Below, piece by piece: positions 32,351 through 43,620 of a DNA stretch of 64,000 nucleotides. A model generated the notes under the pieces. That model did not search any database. It was not told the origin of the DNA and saw only the letters and a list, made by a program, of their open reading frames with translations. The position numbers were made by a program, and so were the translations under genes. Within the stretch, counting starts at the first letter, position 1. Every line of letters begins with the position of its first letter. The stretch comes from Puccinellia tenuiflora (Eukaryota; Streptophyta; Magnoliopsida; Poales; Poaceae): assembly GCA_012064385.1 (NCBI GenBank), contig QRDG01000395.1:1074996-1138995 (forward strand). Reading direction: 5' to 3'.

Positions 32351-33843
32351 TTTTTTTTTTTTGAACAAACATATATTAATATTAAAGATCACAGTACATC
32401 ATTACGTAGCTCCTTAAAACAGAGCAAGAAACAGATGTGCCTAGCTACACAGAAAGAGTGTAAGACGGTGTACATTGATAAACAACATGAAGAAACCGAA
32501 GATTGCCGATGGAGTCAAACAGCCATCGATCATCCGTCAACAAATTGGATTCGAGAATGCCGCATCCGCAATCTCAAAGGGCCTCTATGCTCTATACCGG
32601 TTGATGCCCCGTGGGTGGATATCCCGACGGTCTATCCGGCGTATGCACTTGAGGTAAGGGAGATTTGAGCTGTAGATATCTGTGGACTAACACCGAGCTC
32701 AACCTCAACATGTCCCCTCTGTTAAATCTGGGAATCAGCAACAGAGATATAGTCGGCCACCTCCGGTGAAAGAACCTGAACAGAAAGAGGACGGTTTCTT
32801 CAGCAAAATCATCATCAGGCAAAGATAGCAGTGTGCAACAAGAGCGCTGAAAATCCTGCTCGTTAACCATAGCTGCACTTAAGCCACCATCACGCCAAAC
32901 TTCAGATCCGAAGTAGATAGTGTTGGTCAACTTCCTCCCCTTACCACCATGGCTGGCCGGAAGAAGAATCCCATCAACGTATCTCCAAATCAGAAGATGG
33001 CCATAGACCAACAGATGCACACCGTAGCGGTCTGAACCTCGATCTGCACGGCGGAGGACGCGAGTTCGAGTCCCAGTCTAGCCAAAAAAAATCCATTTTG
33101 AGAAGAGACCCATGGTGCAATGGTCGGCAGGTAAAAGCACCAAGCGCCAGCACCCGGGTTCGATTCTCACCTTCCAACCTTAATGACAATACCGGGTGAA
33201 ATCCTCCCCCGGTCTTGTTATTTTGAAGATGGCCATAGATCGAGCTTATTCCGCTGATGATGCTGGCGCCAGAGAAAAACATCACCTTGGCCCTCCACCA
33301 TGGAGCACCAGAAGTGGAACACTCCGGCCGTCCCACTCCACCGCTCGCTAGCAGCCAGAACCAACATCCCTGACCTGCAGAGCTACACGAGCCCAACTCC
33401 ACCTCTCCTCCACCTCGGCGACATCGGAAGAAGGCAATAGTAGCAGGAATCGCTAGATCTGAGACGAAACTAACCTCGAGCTTATTTGTCAGGGGCGCAG
33501 CAGATCCTCCGACACCCACCTTTAGCTCCGCCCTCCGGAGCACCTCGGCGAGGAGAGGCGCCGCCGCCGGCCTCAGGATGCAGCCGAAGACCCCTCGGCA
33601 TATTGCCATTCACCACATGGGACAAAAGCATTAGCACTACAAGCAACAACCTAAAACTACTATATACGCGGGACTCGCGCGGCGCCTCTCCTCCGCCATC
33701 TCCTACCAGCAACGCCATCGAGAGAGGCTCGGGATCGACCCGGAATCTCGCGAGCGACTCTCAACGAGTTTTAGAGGAGAGGATAATCTGAGCTGAGATC
33801 GAGTCCTCCTTCTTCTGCCGCCTCCCAGTGTTTAGATTGCATC
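32351..33843 (-). mobile_element. Short poly-A retroposon D, related to retroposon A
   Basis: On the minus strand it ends in an A run (T run 32351-32362) and is flanked by gcctgtcSStgg copies at 32339-32350 (gcctgtcggtgg) and 33844-33855 (gcctgtcgctgg), 11 of 12 equal. Net length without the nested SINE is about 1.25 kb. The 33480-33790 part is similar to 1500-1740 of retroposon A (gaatggcaatatgccgagg, then a tagtagttttaggttgttg-like stretch). No reverse transcriptase or recognised domain. The two copies suggest a family with shared 5' sequence and variable length. Confidence 0.7.
33007..33234 (+). mobile_element. SINE-like dimer with two tRNA-type promoters
   Basis: The 228-bp insert is flanked by an exact 14-bp target duplication gaagatggccatag at 32993-33006 and 33235-33248. 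Two tRNA-like units follow each other: the first has a B box, gagttcgagtccc (33062-33074), and an internal A run (33083-33090); the second has an A-box-like tggtgcaatgg (33113) and B box gggttcgattctc (33156-33168). It ends cttgttatttt. SINEs are copied by LINE enzymes from Pol III transcripts. No cloverleaf is complete, so neither unit is a tRNA gene. Confidence 0.75.
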
Positions 33844-33855
33844 GCCTGTCGCTGG

Positions 33856-34170
33856 GTTGTCACCGGTTTTTTCGGCTGCCCAGGTGCGCGGCTGAAGCAC
33901 GTAGCAACGACGTATTTTAATTGTGCCCGTCACTGGTAAGCTCCGCGGGGATCAGTTCTGCATTTTATTCATACTTAACTCAGGAGGACAGGGGCGTACT
34001 ACTAGTGAAAGCTCATCGTTGGCACACTTCCATTCCCCGATCTCGCGTTCTCTCTCTCTTATCCCTAACGGTCGTTGATGCTTCACCGCCACACCGTATT
34101 CGCCATGTCGAAACAAGCTGCGGCTGGGTTGTTTCCGACTTCGAGTAACAATAACGTCCATGTTGAATTA
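33856..34170. other. Host DNA between retroposon D and the inverted repeat
   Basis: No supported gene. The 75-codon frame at 33921-34148 is open but has no recognised domain. Confidence 0.35.
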
Positions 34171-34311
34171 TTAGTACGGTTTTGCTAATCATCGGGCACC
34201 TGATTTTTCCTTATGTCTCAATCGATGTTGTGAGTCGTTTGATTTGTCCTGGAGATTCGTGCTGGGCTGCTGTTAAGGGAGGAAAGAGAAAGGAAAATAA
34301 CCGAGAATTCT

Positions 34312-34380
34312 ATGATTCGAACCTACGACCTACCGTTTCCTAGAGCTAGCGTACAGCCAGAGGGCTCGGAGAATTGATTG
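34312..34380 (-). other. tRNA-like segment, left arm
   Basis: On the minus strand a B-box-like ggttcgaatcat lies at 34312-34323. The upstream sequence aligns with the tRNA-like stretch of the right arm (shared gctagctctagg / gctagctatagg core). It is not a functional tRNA. Confidence 0.5.
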
Positions 34381-34739
34381 TAAAACCTGGCTAGTTAGTT
34401 TATTCGTTCTTTCTTGTGGTAGTATTTTTCTGCTAAGATGTTTCCTCTCACGTTTTTATTTTTTACTGCATGTTGTCATTATCTTTATTTTTCTATTTAT
34501 TTTTACCCTTTTTAATTTTATTTCATGTCACACTCATCTCATGTTTGTTTATTGTGTTTCATCCAGATGCCTTCTTTAATATTCGTCGTCATTTATAGTA
34601 ATTTCTACCATGAGTTTCAATTGGTCATCTCATATTATTGTAGTATGACTATAATTTTTTATGAAACACTATTTCCTTGGTGGTAGTTCTATCTACTATT
34701 TTTTATATAAGTTTATGGGTTGCCCTTTCTTGTGCACTA

Positions 34740-35890
34740 GAGTTGCATTTTTTTTCTAGTGCATCATCACCCGTTTTTAATATGAGTTGATTTTTTTTAA
34801 AAAATGTGCAATTCCAACTTGTTTTGAATAGGATTTACACAAAGAAATGTGTAACTCAAAATGGTTTTGGGTATGAGATAAACTTTTCTCAACAAATGTG
34901 TAATTCCGAACATCGAAGTAGAATTCAGATTTGTGCAACTAAACTAACTAGCTGAATATGTCTTTGAGATTTGTCCAACTGTTTAGTTAAGTTGCACATT
35001 TCTGTCATATTTAGACTACTAATTAACTAATTGCACAATTCTTCGAGATTTGTGCAACCGATTTGTTTAGTTGTGCATTTCTATCAGATTTGTATTTCTC
35101 TAACTAAACTAACCGGTTGCACATATGTTCGACATTTATACAAGTGGTTAGCTTAGCTGCATATTTAAGTTTTGTGCAGCTAACTAACCAGTTGCATGAT
35201 TTTTCGATATTTGTGCAACTGGTTTGTTTAGTTGCATATTTCTACCAGCTTTGGATTTTTGTAACTAAACTAACCGGTTACACATTTTTTCAAGATTTGT
35301 GCAACTGATTAGCTTAGTTGTATATTTATCTCAGTTTTGTGCAACTAACTAACCAGTTGCACATTTCTTTGAGATTTGCAACTGGTTATTACATGGACAT
35401 TTGTCTCCAGATTTGCGTAACTAAACTAACCGGTTGCACATTTCACTAAGATTTGTGCAACTCATTAGCTAAGTTGTACGTTTGTGTTAGATTTAGATTT
35501 CAGCAACTAAGCTAAACGGTTGCATATTTTTTCAATATTTGTGCAACTGGTTAGCTTAGTTGTATATTAACTCAGTTTTGTGTAAATAACTAACCAGTTG
35601 CACATTTCTTCGAGATTTGAGCAACTGGTTAACTATTACATGCATATTTTTCTCAGCATTTGCATAACTGAACTAACCAGTTGCACATTTCATTGAGATT
35701 TATGCAACTAGTTAGGTAAGTTGCACATTTATGTAAGATTTAGATTTTGGCAACTAAGCTAACCGGTTGCATATTTCTTCGACAATTGTGCAATTGGTTA
35801 CCTTAATTAGATGCATATTTATCTCAGTTTTGTGCAACTAACTAACCAGTTACACAACTCGGTGACATTTATTGGATGTCTTTGTTATTT
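34740..35890. repeat. Hairpin-repeat array, left arm
   Basis: Recurrent units of the form gttgcacatttcttcgagatttgtgcaactggtta, with taactaacc and tgcatatttatctcagtttt spacers, occur at irregular 60-120 base steps (clear copies at 35356 and 35597). The array is more decayed near 34740-35050. Confidence 0.85.
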
Positions 35891-36600
35891 TTAGATCCAC
35901 TTTTCACAACACCACATAGTCGCACATTTTATTGCCTATTTTTCAATTTTAAATATACACATTTCTTATTCAACAAATGCAAGAAGCCGGCATGCATTTT
36001 CCATCGACAAATCATTTATCATGTACGTACAGAGCAGCAGCAGTAGCTGACTAGTAAGGAACCTGGACTGTTGCTAGCTACCTCGCCTTCTCATTCTCTG
36101 AATTAAAATGATGCTAAAACGTGTTGCTAAGCATGGCAGTCAGCTAGCTACCCAACAAGCACAATGGCATCTGCGGGTACGTAGAGCGTCGACTGAGACC
36201 TAACAAGTTCTCAGGCGGCTGCGACATAGTCACACCCTTATTAGTACGATCGAGTAATAAATTACTAAAAGGGTGTGGCTATGTCACAGTCGATTAAGAA
36301 ATTGCTAAGTCTCAATCGACCGATAATCATCTGATTTCCGTCGCTAGATCTCACCGCCGAATTCCTTCATATTCTTTTCTTGTGTTTTTGTTCCAGCCCA
36401 TGTTTACGAGGGCCTGTGTTTGTGTGTGACTGTGTTTTGGGCTGGGTGCCTGTGTGGGCTGTTCGGAGCAATATAACTACCTCTAGCACAACGTCTCTAT
36501 TATCTCATTTACCTGGCACTAAAAAAGCTGATTGACTTCTTTTTTTGAAAGAGTACTAGCTCATTTATGTAAAAAAACAACATGAAAATTTTCTGACTAA
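35891..36600. other. Centre of the inverted repeat
   Basis: It contains no gene. A small foldback element lies at 36188-36320. The remainder is unique AT-mixed sequence. Confidence 0.5.
36188..36320. mobile_element. Small foldback MITE in the centre
   Basis: gtcgactgagacctaacaag and the downstream cgacatagtcacaccctt pair with aagggtgtggctatgtcaca and taagtctcaatcgac, giving inverted arms of roughly 65 bases and a short loop. Similar ctaagtctcaatcgacc-type ends are known from grass MITEs, but no target duplication is clear. Confidence 0.65.
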
Positions 36601-36649
36601 TATTTGGAAGTATAAATGACGGTTATTTTAGTTGTCCAAATCCAAATCT

Positions 36650-37690
36650 GGTAGAAAAGTGCAACTTAGCTGACCGGTTGCACAAATCTCAAAGAAATAT
36701 GCAACTGGTTAATTTAGTTGCCCAAATCCAGAACTGATAAAGTTATGTAAGTAAGCTAACCAGTTACACAAATCTTGAAGAAATATGCAACTGGTTAGTT
36801 TAATTGCTAGTTGCACACATCTCGAAGAAATGTGCAACTGGTTAGTTTTAGTTGTCCATATACAAATCTGAAAGAAAAGTACAACTTATCTAACCAGTTG
36901 CACAAATATCAAAAAAATGTGTAACTGGTTATTTTAGTTGACCAAATCTAAATATGGTAGAAAAGTGCAACTTAGGTGACGAGTTGCACAAATCTCGAAG
37001 AAATGTGTAACTGGTTAATTTATTTGCCAAATCCTGACAGAATTATGCAAGTAAACTAACCAATTACACAAATCTCAAAGAAATATGCAACTGGTTAGTT
37101 TAATTGCCAGTTGCACAAATCTCAAAGAAATGTGCAACCGGTTAGTTTAGTTGCCCATATACAAATCGGACAGAAAAGTGCAACTTAGCTTCTCAGTTGC
37201 ACAAATCTCGAAGAAATGTGTAACTGGTTATTTTAGTTGCCCAAATCCAAATCTGGCAGAAAAGTGCAACTTAGCTGACCAATTGCACAAATCTCGAAGA
37301 AATGTGCAACTAGTTAATTTAGTTGCCCAAATCCAGAACTGACAGAATTATGCAAGTAAGCTAACCAGTTGCACAAATCTCGAAGAAATTTGTAACTGGT
37401 TAGTTTAATTGCCAGTTGCACAAATCTCGAAGAAATGTGCAACTGGTTGGTTTAGTTGCCAAAATACAAATCTGCACAGATAAATGTAACTTAGTTAACC
37501 AGTTGCACAAATCTCGAAAAAATGTGCAACTTATATGTAAAAAACTAGTTGGAGTTGCAGATTTATAGGAAAAAATGCAATTCGTCGAAAAATGCAACTC
37601 CTATCGAAAATTGGTTGAAGTTGCACATTTCATGGGAAAAGTGTAACTTGTATCGAAAATCAAATAGAGTTGTACATTTCTTGTAAACTG
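36650..37690. repeat. Hairpin-repeat array, right arm (inverted copy)
   Basis: Here the units read gttgcacaaatctcgaagaa followed by atgtgcaactggtta, the complement of the left arm, with agttgcccaaatccaaatctg-type spacers. Clear copies start at 37196, 37368 and 37415. Confidence 0.85.
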
Positions 37691-38250
37691 CTACAAGGTC
37701 TCATGCACATTTTTGTCCCGCCATAAAATGATACAGCCCACATGCAAAACAAAAGGTAAGAAAAAAGAGATAAGAAGATAGATGAAAAACTGAGATACGT
37801 ACAAAACAAGGGGAAAAAGCACATATCTCGTGCAGGAAAGATTAATAAGTAATCAATTTGGTTCCTGACCCACAAGATACATTGTCGCTCAGAAATAAGT
37901 AAAAGTACGATGTATATTTGTCACAAAAACGTTTGAAAACATAAGTCATATTGGAAGGTTGTTCTATCTAACTAGAACTAATAAAAAAACAAGGCGAGTG
38001 ATATCAAAAATTTTTAATTAAAATTAAATATTCAAATTTGAAAATTAGAAATAGAAGAAAATTTACAATAAGCAAACATGAGATGAGTGTGAAATGAAAA
38101 AAAAAGGAGAAAAGACAAAGAAAATAAATAGAAATAAAAAATGATAACTTAAAATAAAAAATGAAAAAAAACATAATCATCAGAGGCAACATCACAATAC
38201 TACTCTAAATGGCCGTATTTCCAGCATTTAACAAACTCAACGTGTTGGAT

Positions 38251-38300
38251 AGTTGGTTGAGCTAGCTATAGGAATCAGGCAAGCACCGGTTCGAGTCTTC
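38251..38300 (+). other. tRNA-like segment, right arm
   Basis: agttggttgagc (38251-38262) resembles a D-arm/A box and ggttcgagtcttc (38288-38300) a T-arm/B box, spaced as in tRNA-derived SINEs. The acceptor stem is not formed. Confidence 0.5.
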
Positions 38301-38392
38301 GGTTTCCCATCTATTTTCTTCCTCTCCACTTGTACACGAATCTTGACGTGAAATCGGACGGTGCTACTGAGAATTAGCAAATCCGTTACTAA

Positions 38393-38999
38393 AAAAGTTT
38401 GCAACAAAACTCTAGAACTCCTAGACAACAACATTAGCAGAAGTCCATAGAAAATATTAGTACCTCCATTCCATAATATATGCCTTGCACTGCTAGAAAA
38501 GGTTACGGTACATTTTAGTACAGTTGTACTACACTAGCACAAGTCCATACGGAAGATTAAAATGTGCCCTTTGTCTCCCTATCGATCTGAACAACGAAAG
38601 TAAGCTCCATCAAGGACGGATCATACCCATGTCATCAGGTACTGGGGCGGCACTGACAGGAAGCTCTTTCAACGCGACCGCGCCCGGCGATGCGCTGCTC
38701 GTCAGCTCGATTACCGCCTCCACTATGTCCGGCTTGTATCCCAACCGTGGCAAATATTGACTAGGGGCCCACGCCTTCACCGTGTATCGCTGCCGGCCTA
38801 ATCTCCACTACTAATAAACAAGCCAACATAAACTTTCCTACGTACACACCACAAATGCACACAAAACAATAACGAGCAGTTTCCACCTCACGATCTGATC
38901 CGGTAGATTAGATCTAACCGTCCCCTAAAAAAAAAACCCCACCAAAACGTACATCTAGCAATTTCTAGGGGCAGACGAAACTCTGCCTCCACGGTGGTG
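38393..38999. other. Intergenic, short unassigned open stretch
   Basis: From 38760 back to about 38610 the minus strand is open for about 50 codons with the pattern YLPRLGYKPDIVEAVIEL, which looks protein-like but is unrecognised. A Stowaway-like end (tacctccattccataatata) occurs at 38461. Confidence 0.3.
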
Positions 39000-39439
39000 T
39001 CGAACGGATGCGCCGACATGTGGGCCACCGTTGCTTCTCTCCCGTCCCACGATTTCCGCCTCTTTCCTTCCCCAAATCTCTCTTCCCTGATTCCCTCCCG
39101 ATCCATCGCTCCCTCCCCTCCAGCGCCACCTCCCCATCGCTTCTACGGATCCGGTGGCCGACTGACAATCTAGATGAGCAGGGCGGCGTCCTCTCCCACT
39201 TGTATCTACCCCTGCCCCACGCCGTCGTCTCCGTCGATCTGAGTCGGTCGAGCTGGGCAGAGGAGGAGGCCCCTGCGTCCCCGCTACCCCATCTTCCTCG
39301 CAGATGGCGGGGGCGGCCTCAAGCGTGCGATCTCCTCCTTCTTCCTCAGTCCTCACCCATGGCGGTTCCGCTGGGAGGGCAGCGGGGGAACTGGTTCGTC
39401 TTCTACCGGGAGTTCAATGTCTTCGACCGTGTGAGCTTC

Positions 39440-39690
39440 TCGGGAGGCGGAGATGTGGATATGTTGCGGAGAGGGAACTGTTGTCCGCTCCTTGCTTTCC
39501 TCTCTGAGGATTATGAAATCGGGAGGCGGAGATGTGGATATGTTGGCGCTCGAGGTCTCTCTCCGGGAGGGGTGGCGGAACGGAACGGCAATTGAAAGGT
39601 GAGGGTAGACACCTGCAACTCGGAAGACAGCCCACCACCGGAAGGTGAGGGTAGACGCCTGACAACTCGGAAGAAAGCCCACCACATGCT
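39440..39690. repeat. Short local direct repeats
   Basis: cgggaggcggagatgtggat appears at about 39439 and 39519. A second pair, aggtgagggtagacRcctg followed by caactcggaagaMagccc, appears at about 39597 and 39642. They indicate small tandem duplications in the leader of the locus. Confidence 0.75.
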
Positions 39691-42240
39691 CACACCATAG
39701 ATCGTACAGGCAAGAGATTTGTGCACGGAGTATCTCCTGTGCCGGATTCTAGGGGACTCTTGGTGAAAATTATCGCGATGGATGGTTGGAGCCTGATTCC
39801 ACTTTCAGGTGACTGCTTCTTAATTTTCTCCACTACAATCACTTGATCACTGTTGCAGAATTGTGATCCAACAGTTGCTCTCTACATTCCACATTTTTTA
39901 AAACTCAACTTATGTTCTCTGATTGAAGCACGACAGTTCTTATGTGAATTGGGTACATACATTCTGATTGAATTGAGGCGTAGATATTGTGGTGTGGTTC
40001 TGTTTTATAATTTAGAAGCTCACCATGGATGTCTTCCTCACCAGCCATGAATAATGTGTGACTGCTTCCGCAAATTGATGGCAAATCCCTGCAATGGACA
40101 AGCTCGGCCTGTACGATGGATTTGTGGGGAGCAGCAGCCTGGAGTTTCTCTTGCCATTTCAACCTGAGATATGTTGGCCTTATCTGAACTGTAACAGTTA
40201 GATTACTATCATGGTACGAAACAATTAGATTACTATTTTATCTTATCGCAACAGAGACAGTAGCATGTAATGTATTTCTTGTTAAAAGATATCCGCAGTA
40301 GCAAATTCTTCTCTGGATGGAATAAAAGTAGTTGCAGATATTTGAAGTCATAATATTTTGAGTGCAATCTGAAGTTGCAATGAAAAGCACATTATTTTCC
40401 TGTACGTAAGTATTTTCTATGTGCAATGCAAGAGAATGTATGTTACCATTTGATCTGATTTGGAAAAAGATTTTTCACTTTCATGAGCAATTGCCAGGCT
40501 ACCTTTTCCCATAACTTTCCACAGGTATATATATTTGATATTTCCCACTGACCATTCTCATATGCAGGTGTTGCTGTAGATGCTCAAAACAAATTGGCAA
40601 ATGGGACCATCCAAATTGAAGGTACAGATTTTTTTTTAGGCTTTAGGAGAGGGAGAATACCTGCATATGGAAGCCTCAATTCCAATGTTTTTTTTAATGT
40701 TTCGTAGGCCATATATCTTTTTCTTGCAGGTATGTGGATTTCCTAAAATAAGGTCCTGCTTTTCTTTGTCATTTGTTCTGTAATCTAATCATAGTATAAT
40801 CATCTTTGCTATCTTTTTGTTTGTAGATTCAGCGACAGAGGGAAGTTCGAAATCATTATAGGGCCTATATTTCCGTATATGCGAGTGTAAGAGTCGCCGC
40901 AGCAGATACCTACTCCACTTTTTGCAACTGACCACTTCGATTGAATTGGCTATGCTCCATATTGTCAAAAAAAATGGCTATGCTTCATTACATGTATTTG
41001 TATACACCGACCAAAATGCTGGCATTGACTGGGAGGTAAACAATTGTTACCCAACAGTCCTTGTGCTTTAGAACACACCTTGCTTGAAGATATTCGCATG
41101 ATTTATGCTTCAAGTATTTTCTTTCAGATGAGAAATCACTCCATACGTTTCTTAAGAGGATGGAACAAACTGATAAATATTCGAAAGTTCACAGCGGGAA
41201 GACACATGCAATTATTTCTGCGTTTTGGGTACCTTTTTGGTTCAGATATAGAAGGAACATGTGTGTGGCTTTATAAAGACGAACTCAATTGATAGTCTTT
41301 ATTTATAATTTCTAAGAACATCTTGGACCCATTTGACTTTAAAAAAATGAACATGGATATAGAATCAAACTTTAATTAAGTATAACGGGCGTCATTTTGT
41401 TACAGTTTATGAGAGATTTACCTAAACTTTATCTTCTTTATGCATTGGGTAAATGCTTTTTCCGATGCTTGAATTTTATGCTAGACATTCTGTATTGCAA
41501 AGGTTATCTGCACTACAAATGAAAGATTTCATATAATAAAATGCTTTCCTGGTGCATGGAACATTGTGCCTTGTACTCTTTTTGTTTATTTAATTTCTAC
41601 TACTAAACTGTAGCTAATTTTCGTTATTATGTTGTTAATATGTAGTTTCGAGATATATGTTAGCTGCAAAGGTCTTCAGCTTGCCAGGCACATTTGATAG
41701 GTTCAATATTAGTTGTGGTGAGTTATCCTGGCGAGAAGTATGAACCTATCCAGAATCTCAAGAAAAAATATGTGTTGATTATTTTTCCACAGTGATCCGT
41801 ATTTAAGTTAACTACTGGCACATTTCTCATTCGGTCTCGGTGATCAGCTTTTAATTCTTGATGTGCACATAGTCTTTCAGGACAGCAGAAGGATTTAAGT
41901 TTTCTTCAGGTTGTCAGGTGATTTAAAACCTTCCTTTAGGTACAGCATGTGTAATGCTTTGTCTATATATCATCTGTTGTGTTAGACTATCTCTGGTTTC
42001 AAATTATCGCCTTGTCGTATTCTTTCGTTCACAGATAATACACTATTTCGCGACTTCAAGTAAATACTTCTTGTCTTGAGGCTTGTCTTCTAATCAATTT
42101 CCCTTGTGCATAAATTGATGTTTGATTTATGTATATAATGATCCAGGTTTCAGCCTTATAGCATCCTTCAGTTTCAAGCATAAGTTAAGTCTTTGAGGTT
42201 GTTATATTAAAATTATACCTCATTTCTTTATTTCATTTAG

Positions 42241-42835
42241 TCATTTCAACTTCAACTTTGAGAGTATTGAATATGTACTGGATACAAAGTATATCAACTG
42301 AATTTATCTGCGCCATAGAGGTAAAAATGTTTATTGACATCATCTTACTTTGCATGATTTATTGTCTTGGTTTGCATTCATATCTTAGTCATTTCAACTT
42401 CAACTTTGAGAGTATTGAATATGTACTGGATACAAAGTATATCAACTGACTTTATCTGCGCCATAGAGGTAAAAGTGCTTATTGACATCATCTTACTTTG
42501 CATGATTTATTGTCTTGGTTTGCATTCATATCTTAGTCATTTCAACTTCAACTTTGAGAGTATTGAATATGTACTGGATACAAAGTATATCAACTGACTT
42601 TATCTGCGCCATAGAGGTAAAAGTGCTTATTGACATCATCTTACTTTGCATGATTTATTGTCTTGGTTTGCATTCATATCTTAGTCATTTCAACTTCAAC
42701 TTTGAGAGTATTGAATATGCACTGGATACAAAGTCTATCAGCTGAATGTATCTGCGCCATAGAGGTAAAATTGCTTATTGACATCATCTTACTTTGCATG
42801 ATTTATTGTCTTGGTTTGCATTTATATCTTTCAGC
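42241..42835 (+). repeat. Four-copy tandem array of an 80-bp exon-like block plus 68-bp intron-like block
   Basis: Exact 148-base periodicity: blocks start at 42241, 42389, 42537 and 42685. Each block is preceded by ttag (acceptor-like) and ends gccatagag followed by gtaaaa (donor-like) at +80. The copies are nearly identical in the first three units; the fourth has several changes (atgcactggatacaaagtct). The last intron-like part leads to a new acceptor tatctttcag at 42835. Each 80-bp block is open in one phase (LRVLNMYWIQSIST). Confidence 0.9.
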
Positions 42836-43620
42836 GTTTAGTTCCGGAAGTCTATGATTTTTCCATGCCCTGAGATTGTATCTGCCATTCTTACAATTAA
42901 TCTTATCTCTTGCACGCATAATTTACCCAACATAGCTAAACAAGGCATTATGTAAAAAACAGTGTAAAGCTTTGATATTTTTATGCCACTTGTGACCTGC
43001 TGTTTAGTTTAACTGAGATGGCAATGTGTCACATTTGTTCTCCAGTGTTTGTACTCAAATCAGTGCAGAATTCTTTTATCTCTGATCATCCTTGCAAGAC
43101 CAATCATGGCGTGTCTGGCCAATTTGAATAAGAATGGTTGATATGGATTTACCGTGTGTTCTCAGAAGTAGACATGTCTGTACAGAAACTATATGTGAAT
43201 GGTATGCGAGTTAATATATGAGAGGTTATTTCGCAAATTGTAGATACTTGACTTTCGCATGTTGGACTGCCAATGGCGCTGAATGGAACTTGAAGTGAAA
43301 CTTGTCGCGTTGTTGCTTCTGTTCATGCATACCGTCCAAAGTGAGTAACTGACAAATGAATAAAATCTTACGCTACAGTTTGCGATTCGACGATTCGGTA
43401 AGTTCAGTCAGACGGCGTGTCTCAGAACAATGGTTGGTGTTGTCTTCCGCCGGGCGGTGCAATGAAGGACCTTGGCGCGGGGAGAGGCACGTGCTGGGCG
43501 GGATCCAGGCGTCGTGGCGGGTGGATGTGCATGAGGAGGAGAGTGGAGCGAAGTCTGGGGTAAGGCTGCTGGTGAAGGACTGCATCATCACGTTGAGCGG
43601 GGTGTTTTGAACCTTGGTTT

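Larger units (their letters stand above)
34171..38392. mobile_element. 4.2-kb imperfect inverted repeat with hairpin arrays (foldback-like)
   Basis: The left end ttagtacggttttgctaatc pairs with the right end gaattagcaaatccgttact (38371-38390), inverted. Inward, both arms carry a tRNA-like segment, then a block that includes cacactcatctcatgtttg (left 34530, right complement about 38070), then an array of gttgcac...gtgcaac units, left arm 34740-35890 and right arm 36650-37690. The arms are about 1.8 kb each and the centre is about 0.65 kb. No transposase frame exists. Long inverted arms with internal arrays recall foldback elements or a Mutator-like MITE, but no target duplication was found. 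Confidence 0.65.
39000..43620 (+). pseudogene. Unrecognised multi-exon locus, probably a degraded gene
   Basis: 39000-39300 is C/T-rich like a grass 5' UTR, followed by ATGs (39304, 39359) in short frames. Exon-like pieces with plausible splice signals follow: 39690-39809 (TGKRFVHGVSPVPDSRGLLV), 40568-40620 (VAVDAQNKLANGTIQIEG, then gt), 40828-40888 (FSDRGKFEIIIGPIF), about 40970-41035 (YTDQNAGIDWE, then gt), 41129-41249 (DEKSLHTFLKRMEQTDKYSK), about 41715-41770 (SYPGEKYEPIQNLKKKY), the exon array at 42241-42764, and an open 3' stretch 43356-43610 (WRVDVHEEESGAKSGVRLLV). Reading frames cannot be joined throughout without stops, so I call it a pseudogene or non-coding transcript. No family is recognised. 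Confidence 0.4.

Noticed and set aside
33050..33175. Possible tRNA genes with good B boxes
   Set aside because: No acceptor stem or complete cloverleaf forms, and the segment is framed by a target duplication, so it is a SINE.
38251..38300. tRNA gene in the right arm
   Set aside because: Only D-arm-like and T-arm-like pieces are present. No anticodon stem or acceptor stem could be formed.
40840..40890. GKFEIIIGPIF as a thymidine-kinase P-loop
   Set aside because: The following GKT/S is missing and no neighbouring thymidine-kinase motif is found, so the resemblance is too short.
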